From Schistosoma mansoni (Eukaryota; Platyhelminthes; Trematoda; Strigeidida; Schistosomatidae), in the NCBI RefSeq assembly GCF_000237925.1, contig NC_031502.1:186001-250000 (forward strand): 64,000 nucleotides of DNA, read 5' to 3'. The notes below the pieces were generated by a model. The model was not told the origin of the DNA. It did not search any database and saw nothing but the letters and a program-made list of their open reading frames with translations. This document shows, in pieces, positions 58,391 through 64,000 of this stretch. The position numbers were made by a program, and so were the translations under genes. The number at the start of each line of letters is the position of its first letter. The stretch's first letter is position 1.

Positions 58391-59384
58391 ATATTGTATT
58401 TTTCATTGATTAGTTATCTATAGAAAATGCTATTGTCATTGTTACCATTGTTTAACACCTACAAATTACCACTACAGCATAATGGGTAGCAATATTATTG
58501 TTAGCGCTAAATAATCTCATTTATTAGCCGGTTACGTCTTGTACCTAGAGAACGGTGATATCAGTAATTGCTAAGCAATAACAAGAAACATCTAGATTTT
58601 TAATGTGTGTCTCCATCGGTATGGTATCATATCATTACCATTAAAAAATTCATTGTGGAAATAATGTGGGATTGCTTTAGGTGAACCAATAAATAAATGA
58701 CCAAGTAGTTCTGCTGAGACCGGGAACAGGTTTTGGTGTAGTTGTTTTAATGAATAAGAAAATCCTAAAAATGTGTAATTTAATACATGATAATGAGCAC
58801 TTCACTGTAGACGATTAGAATAAAATTATGACTTATGATTTGAAGATAGGATTATTCACCTTTCAAGCAAGGTATTGAAAGTGGAATTAATAGATGCATT
58901 GACTGATGAACCTCTAGAACGTAGATCAACCCAAGTGTAAAGGTTATGCGATCTAAGATCTATAAAAAAGCTGATAGTATTTTCTGATCGATCTTAGCAA
59001 TGAATAACTAACCATATCGTAAGCTTGCTTTACAGATTTTCAAGTTGATTGAGGCCACAGGGAAAGAGCTAAAGATGCACAGCTTGAAGGATAGTTTTGA
59101 TTATGTCAACAAAATAGAGAGTAGAAATGTAAGCACAAACTACATGATTTCACTTTGAGGAAAGTTTCTGTTTACAAATGTGACACAAGAAGGGATGATT
59201 GAACGCGTGTACAGTTATGTTGGGTTTTCCATAATGTTTGTTGTTGTAGCTCTACAAAAGTCTCCCAAGGGAGTTAATTGTATAGTGTTGTGACAATGGG
59301 CATATGTTCGCCTAAAAGTCTCCATTCTGGTTTTAGAACTATATTTCTGCACTATTACTGATTTTACGATTATTACTCACTTTC
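58391..59384. other. Nothing recognised
   Basis: AT-rich, no coding frames or known repeats. Confidence 0.5.
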
Positions 59385-60312
59385 TTACATCTGTTATCCC
59401 TCGTCGAGGAGCATAGGCTGACAACCAGCATTCTCTAAACAACTCTGTCCTGGGAAATCCTTTCCAATTCTTCCCAGTTGCTATTCATCCTCATGATGTC
59501 TGCTTCCAATAATCGATGCAGTGTTTTTTGCTGTTGCTTTTTCCGTTTCCCTTTAGGATTCCAAGTTAGCGCTTGCCTGGTGATGCAGTTTGATGATTTC
59601 TGAAATGTAAATCCTATCCACCTTCATCGTCTTTCCCTAATTTCCTCATCAGCTGGCGGTTGGTTTTTTCGTTTCCACAGTAGGCTGTTGTTGATTGTAT
59701 CCGAGCAACGGATATTGAGTATCTCGCGTAGAAAATTGTTTATAAATACTTGTACATTTTTGATGATGGTTGTAGTGGTTCTGCACGTTTGAACTTCGTA
59801 CAGTAGATCTGTCTTAACATTCGTATTGGAAATTCTGACTTTGATATTGGTTGACAGTTGTTTTGAGTTCCATATATTCTTCAACTGTAGAAATGTTATG
59901 CTTGCTTTGCGCATCCTCACCTTTATGTCTGCATCAGATCCTCTAAGTTTATCGATGATGCTTTCCAGGTACGTGAAAGTTTCCATCTGTTCCGGAGTTT
60001 CTCCATCAAGTGTGATTGGGTTTTCATTACCCGTGTTGTATTTGAGGATCTTGTTTTTCCTTTGTGTATGTTGAGGCCTACTGATTCAGAGGCTGCTTCT
60101 ACAGTGATTTTCTTCACCTGCATTTGTTGGTGTGGATGGGATAGAAGGGCTAGATCATCTGCAAAGTCAGAATCATCTAGTCGCATGCAAGCTATCAATT
60201 GTATTTCATGATTCTTCTCACATATGGAAACCTTTATAATCCAGTAATGATTGCTATCAAACTGTAATTCATTTTGTTGATTTCTTTTTGTCATATTGAT
60301 ATGGTATAACAA
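59385..60312 (-). mobile_element. Third LINE family, RT C-terminal half
   Basis: On the - strand: frame 60312-59923 has RLDDSDFADDLALLSH (catalytic FADD at about 60165-60154) and GLNIHKGKT; frame 59986-59624 continues with METFTYLESIIDKLRGSDAD, LQLKNIWNSKQLSTNIKVRI and the ..LLYEVQTCRTTTT block; the 3' end to 59385 gives [19 protein letters not shown] residues. It differs from RTE1 and RTE2 in sequence but shares the layout. Broken by frame changes. Confidence 0.8.
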
Positions 60313-60655
60313 CTTGAATTGCTATATATATGTTTTTCCACATCCTAAACTGTTGGCGGGAAATAAACCGGATTAAGGCACATTATGTGCATGATCGTGA
60401 CGGCGCACTCCGATTGGCTAATTCTAAACCAATCAGCTCTAGCAAATTATTGGAGAAACATCTAGAAGCTTCTTATGCATATACTATAAATATATGGACA
60501 TTTTTCTAACGATTGATTGTTATTCACCTACCCTTGTTATTTTGAATACAATTTCCTTCCTATTCAACGTGTTCTGATTTTGGGGGGTCTTGTCGAGTGT
60601 CATTGTATAAGAATACTGAGCAATAGGAGTAGCTGGGTCGTTTATTAGCAAAACA

Positions 60656-61421
60656 GGCGAGACTAAAATTTATGGACGACCTTTGAACGAATCTTAAGTG
60701 ACCTTGGGAGATGTTAGCCAATCAGTAAACAGTCAGCATAGAGTAAAAATTTACTATACAAAACCAAATAATTAAAGTGGATACACTTCTTTTATATGGT
60801 CCAAAAACTTGTCAAGGTTAGAAAAATGTTCAAAGGTTCCAAAATCGTAATGCATAAGGCAGAGAAACTCATCCATATGGCTCCATAATAGTTGGTCTCT
60901 GAAGCCATGATAAGGTCGTGATAACCCCCTCAGCCTAAACCACATAGCTTCATTATTGTTTGTGCATACTCCGGTTGGATAAGTTTATCATTTTTATTAT
61001 AGATATGTCCCTACAATATTCATACTACTGCACAGCCGAAGCTTCAGTAACATCTGCGATTATTGCAGCCAATGTTACTGGTGCTTTTATTATACAGTTG
61101 GAGACAATTATTATAATATGCCTTAGTCTCAATCTGGATCGAGCGATTCTTATTCTAGCAAACGTCTTCCTTCAATATATTTTACATCGAAGTACAACAT
61201 CACGGTAGTCTGCTCAAAGTCTACAGGTTATTTAATACTTGTAATTACAAATACAACAACTTCTTAGTAGTTTCATTTGTTGTAGCCGCTTAATTGTCAA
61301 ATCTTTTCTAAAATTCTCTGTGAACCGATTGTACATGAGTATCAGGTACTGAAATAGGCGCCGTGACCTTGAAATCCCTCAAACGCTTCTGATTGACTCG
61401 TCCATAAATTATAGTCTCGCC
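60656..61421 (+). mobile_element. TIR element, long copy (766 bp)
   Basis: Ends in GGCGAGACTAAAATTTATGG (60656) and CCATAAATTATAGTCTCGCC (61402-61421), nearly perfect inverted repeats. Flanks GCAAAACA and GTAAAACG match at 6 of 8, hinting at an ~8-bp target repeat. The interior is longer than in the other two copies and holds no transposase; it may contain another insertion. Confidence 0.65.
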
Positions 61422-61424
61422 GTA

Positions 61425-61808
61425 AAACGAATTATAAAATAAACTAATTATGATTGTGTTGTATCCCGAAGAGAATTGTGTTATTTTCTATTTTATGGTA
61501 CGATGTGGTCTATATGTCTGGTATATAAACCCAGTATGTTTGTGAATAATAATTCATATCACAGAGGCTGTTATTGGTGTTTTGGACTTAACTGACTGGG
61601 CTAAGCAGAAGCAGGATCGGTTAGCGCTCTAGACTGCTCGTACGGGTTTCGTGTGTCACTGTTCCAATCGATAATTCTCTGCTCTCTGATTGGCGGTCTC
61701 ATCAAGTTATACATTAACTAGGCATTCACTCGGCAACAACAGATTGACTGACTAATTTTTTTAAAAAAAGATTATCAACAGAGAAATATAAAAGAAAGAA
61801 GAACTTAC
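61425..61808. other. Intron or flank beside the RRM exon
   Basis: Nothing recognised except the donor GGTAAGTTC at 61802-61809 (- strand). Confidence 0.5.
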
Positions 61809-62630
61809 CCATTTAAGTAATGTATTGCTAATTTGGCTTGTTCATAATCTGACATCACTACTAAAGCTTTCATTTCTTGTTTATCATTATTATTATTTTC
61901 ACCATTTAATTCATTATTAGGTAATAATTGTATAGATAATACACTTGGAAATGCAGAAAATAATCTTAATATAATTGATTCATCTGTTTCAGGTGATAAA
62001 CCTTCAATTTTTAATATGGTATTAGGAGAATAATGATTAATTGAAAAGAATTCATGATTTAGTGTACCTGTTGTTGCTATGTTTGTTGTTGTTGTTGGCG
62101 CTGCTGCTGGTAGTGGTGGTGGTGCTGGTAGCGAGGGTGGTGTTAGTGTTGGTGTTGGTAATGTTGTACCATTTACATGATTTGCAATGATTGAATGAGT
62201 TGTCATATCTTGTAATAATCTATTTGTTACTGAATGTATATCTAAATTTGATGTGAATGGATTAAACATTAATGGATCTACAATTGGAAGAGATGGTTTC
62301 GTTGAATTCATACTATTACTATGATTATTATTACTACTACTAATATTAGTAATATTATTATTATTATTATTATGTAAGGTATGGATCAAATGAAGATTCT
62401 GTTGCTTATGTAATCCAATTTGTGTATTATTATTATTATTATATTCTGGATAGCTTATTAATGGTATTGTATTCAATGAAATATTTGATAAAACATTATT
62501 ATTATTATGATTATGGTTATTAGATGATTGATTCAATAAATCAATAAATGGATTATTTGTATGATAAATATGATTGGTTAATTGATTTAAATTAGTTTCT
62601 ATATTAGTACCTAACCATGGTATTGTAAAA
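61809..62630 (-). CDS. PTB-like RNA-binding protein, Asn-rich exon with RRM
   Basis: One large exon, acceptor AATTTTCAG|TTTTAC, donor AATGG|GTAAGT, open across all 822 nt. The first two thirds are Asn-rich (runs such as NNHNHNNNN and HNNNNNNIT) with a Pro-rich patch LPTPTLTPPSLPAPPPLPAA. The end is the core of an RRM: NTILKIEGLSPETDESIILR (RNP2-like) and MKALVVMSDYEQAKLAIHYL then NG. The last part mirrors PTBP/hnRNP I RRM3 (ALVQM..G.QAQLAMSHLNG), so a polypyrimidine-tract-binding splicing regulator is likely. The loop of this RRM is widened by an Asn insert (NGENNNND). Other exons lie outside or were not found. Confidence 0.75.
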
Positions 62631-62739
62631 CTGAAAATTAAAAACAAAAAAAATGGTTACGTAATTTTTTTACAGTCAAATGAAATATTCAATTTGAGTG
62701 AATTAATAAACAATATCAGGTGATTTTAAAATTTACCCC

Positions 62740-62940
62740 ATTGCACAACATGAGTGGCTATCAGGATTCAGTAGCTGAGTGGATAACATGATGGCGTTTG
62801 AAGTGAACGGGTACAGGGTTCGAGTCCTAGAATGAACATCATCTCTAAGATGTAGGTACATCCATCTGACGAGTCCGAAATAGGACGAAACGCGTCAAAC
62901 GGGATTCCACTACTAGTCACTATCCATCTTTGCTTATTAA
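62740..62940 (+). mobile_element. Smα (family A) retroposon, 5' half
   Basis: Starts near ATTTACCCCATTGCACAACA and has a tRNA-like part with box B GGGTTCGAGTCC near 62817, the hammerhead, and the 3' arm to CTATCCATCTTTGCTTA. It lies in the intron upstream of the PTB-like exon. Confidence 0.85.
62860..62909 (+). ncRNA. Hammerhead ribozyme (Smα)
   Basis: CTGACGAG at 62866, stem II GTCC GAAATA GGAC, GAAAC, then GCGTC with a GTC triplet. Stem I: ATCCAT/CGGGAT, weaker than the 8149 copy. The core is complete. Confidence 0.8.
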
Positions 62941-63204
62941 AAATGTTTCATATATTATATATGTACTTTGAAATAATGAACATAATAGCGAATTGTATTC
63001 TTTGTTCTTATTTTATTAATGAAATTGATTAGTTGATTTTATAAACTGTTAGATTATTATTTGATTGGATGACCTTCTTTTGTATATAGTTAACTAGAGA
63101 ACCATGTACTTATTTTATTCGATAATTTTGATATTTGATTGTAATTCCTTGAAATAGCTTGGAACAGATTACTGGGCGAAATGTTGGATGAACTTCAAAT
63201 TCAT

Positions 63205-63450
63205 TTGCCGAGATGTATATGAACATCAACTCTGGGATGCAGGAACATACAACTGACGAGTGCCGAATAGAACGAAACGCGCATGCTGGATTCCACTACT
63301 ATCCACTATCCATCTTTGTTTAAAAAGCTTGTGACTTAATGCAATATCAAGGCAATCCGCACATATGTCAACAAAAGATTGATCAATTGAAGTGCTAGAC
63401 ATCCATGAGAAGATACAAGCAAACAACACCAAGTGTATATATCATATAGT
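63205..63450 (+). mobile_element. Smα retroposon, older copy
   Basis: Hammerhead region with CTGACGAG (63254) and CGAAACGCGC, but stem II GTGCC/GAAC no longer pairs and the GTC cleavage site is lost (GCGCATGC). The 3' half follows to ACAAGCAAACAACACCAAGT. Inactive by sequence. Confidence 0.75.
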
Positions 63451-63596
63451 TTAATTTATCCAAAGGATCCAACTCATTCGATACATATTTTTGCAATGCG
63501 TTATAAGAACCATGTCTCAATAAATATTATGTTGTCCTGTGACCCATTTATACCATGGATTTACCAAGAGTATCTAACCCAAAATATTGATCGGTA

Positions 63597-63862
63597 ATTG
63601 ATTGGTTGAAGTTAGACATTAACACCGTTGGATGCCGGCTCAGTGGTCTATCGGTTAAGTGCTCTAGCGCAAGACTGGTAGGTCCTGGGTTGGAATCTCG
63701 CGAGGCGGGGTCGTGGATGCACACTGCTGAGGAGTCCCGTGATAGGACGAAACGGCCCTAAAGCAGTGCTTCCAGGTTTTCCCTGGTGGTCTAGCTTCAA
63801 TCGACTCATGACTTCAACTATCAAAATACTGAAATCTCCACAAAACCCCTTCTCGTAACAAA
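63597..63862 (+). mobile_element. Hammerhead retroposon family B
   Basis: GGTTGAAGTTAGACATTAAC, A-box-like GCCGGCTCAGTGGTCTATCG, box B GGGTTGGAATCTC, hammerhead at 63727 (CTGAGGAG, GTCC/GGAC stem II, GAAACGGCC) and the 3' arm ending CTCCACAAAACCCC. The cleavage region is CCCTAAAGCAGTGC, with an insert between GAAAC and stem I; cleavage would need CTA in place of GTC. Confidence 0.82.
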
Positions 63863-64000
63863 AACTTCATTTTCAAAGATACATGTTATTAAATAGATAA
63901 GCCAACCATTAGTTTAACTATACTCATACAATCTAATTGTTTTTAAAAAATCATCTCAGTCTTCTTTTTGGGATTCATATTTCATGACCGTATTTGTGAA

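Overview
The window looks like nuclear DNA of a blood fluke (genus Schistosoma). It is AT-rich, its host genes are split by long introns, and it holds repeats typical of schistosomes: Smα-type retroposons carrying hammerhead ribozymes, RTE/SR2-like LINEs, CR1/SR1-like LINE remnants and a Penelope-like element. The species cannot be fixed from the sequence alone. No rRNA gene, functional tRNA gene, CRISPR array, bacterial operon or clear LTR element was seen.

Four host genes are supported. (1) On the + strand, the last four coding exons of a synaptotagmin (4441-11528), covering the end of C2A, the linker and all of C2B, followed by a 3' UTR with AATAAA near 12435. (2) On the - strand, the last three exons of an Arg-rich protein (18371-15595), whose first visible exon also encodes, in another frame, a UAP56-binding motif of mRNA-export adaptors. 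(3) On the + strand, two large exons of an FG nucleoporin of POM121/Nup153 type (46522-48559 and 51218-52551). (4) On the - strand, one exon with an Asn-rich region and a PTB-like RRM (62630-61809). All introns carry retroposons.

The repeats form layers. At 12.5-15.2 and 20.9-29.3 kb there is a nest of RTE-type LINEs. One + copy (RTE1-B) is split by three later insertions: a - RTE1 copy, a roughly 520-bp short retroposon, and a chimera of that retroposon with a second LINE (RTE2). Target-site duplications at several junctions let the order be read. The short retroposon (called R520 here) recurs about ten times, is flanked by 11-12 bp duplications, and shares its last ~60 nt with RTE2. This is the classic relation of a SINE to the LINE that moves it.

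A second system is a set of three families of short retroposons that combine a tRNA-like pol III B box with a hammerhead ribozyme core (CTGANGA, a GTCC/GGAC-type stem and GAAA). Family A is Smα; B and C have the same layout but different sequence. Several copies show head-to-tail junctions or fold-back inverted pairs, as expected if multimeric or circular RNAs were reverse transcribed.

From about 29.3 to 42 kb no host gene could be assigned. This part holds degraded CR1-like LINE pieces, a LINE 3' hairpin, microsatellites and an odd purine-rich block beside a perfect 22-bp palindrome. From 53 to 61.4 kb there are three members of a terminal-inverted-repeat (MITE-like) family and a third LINE family.
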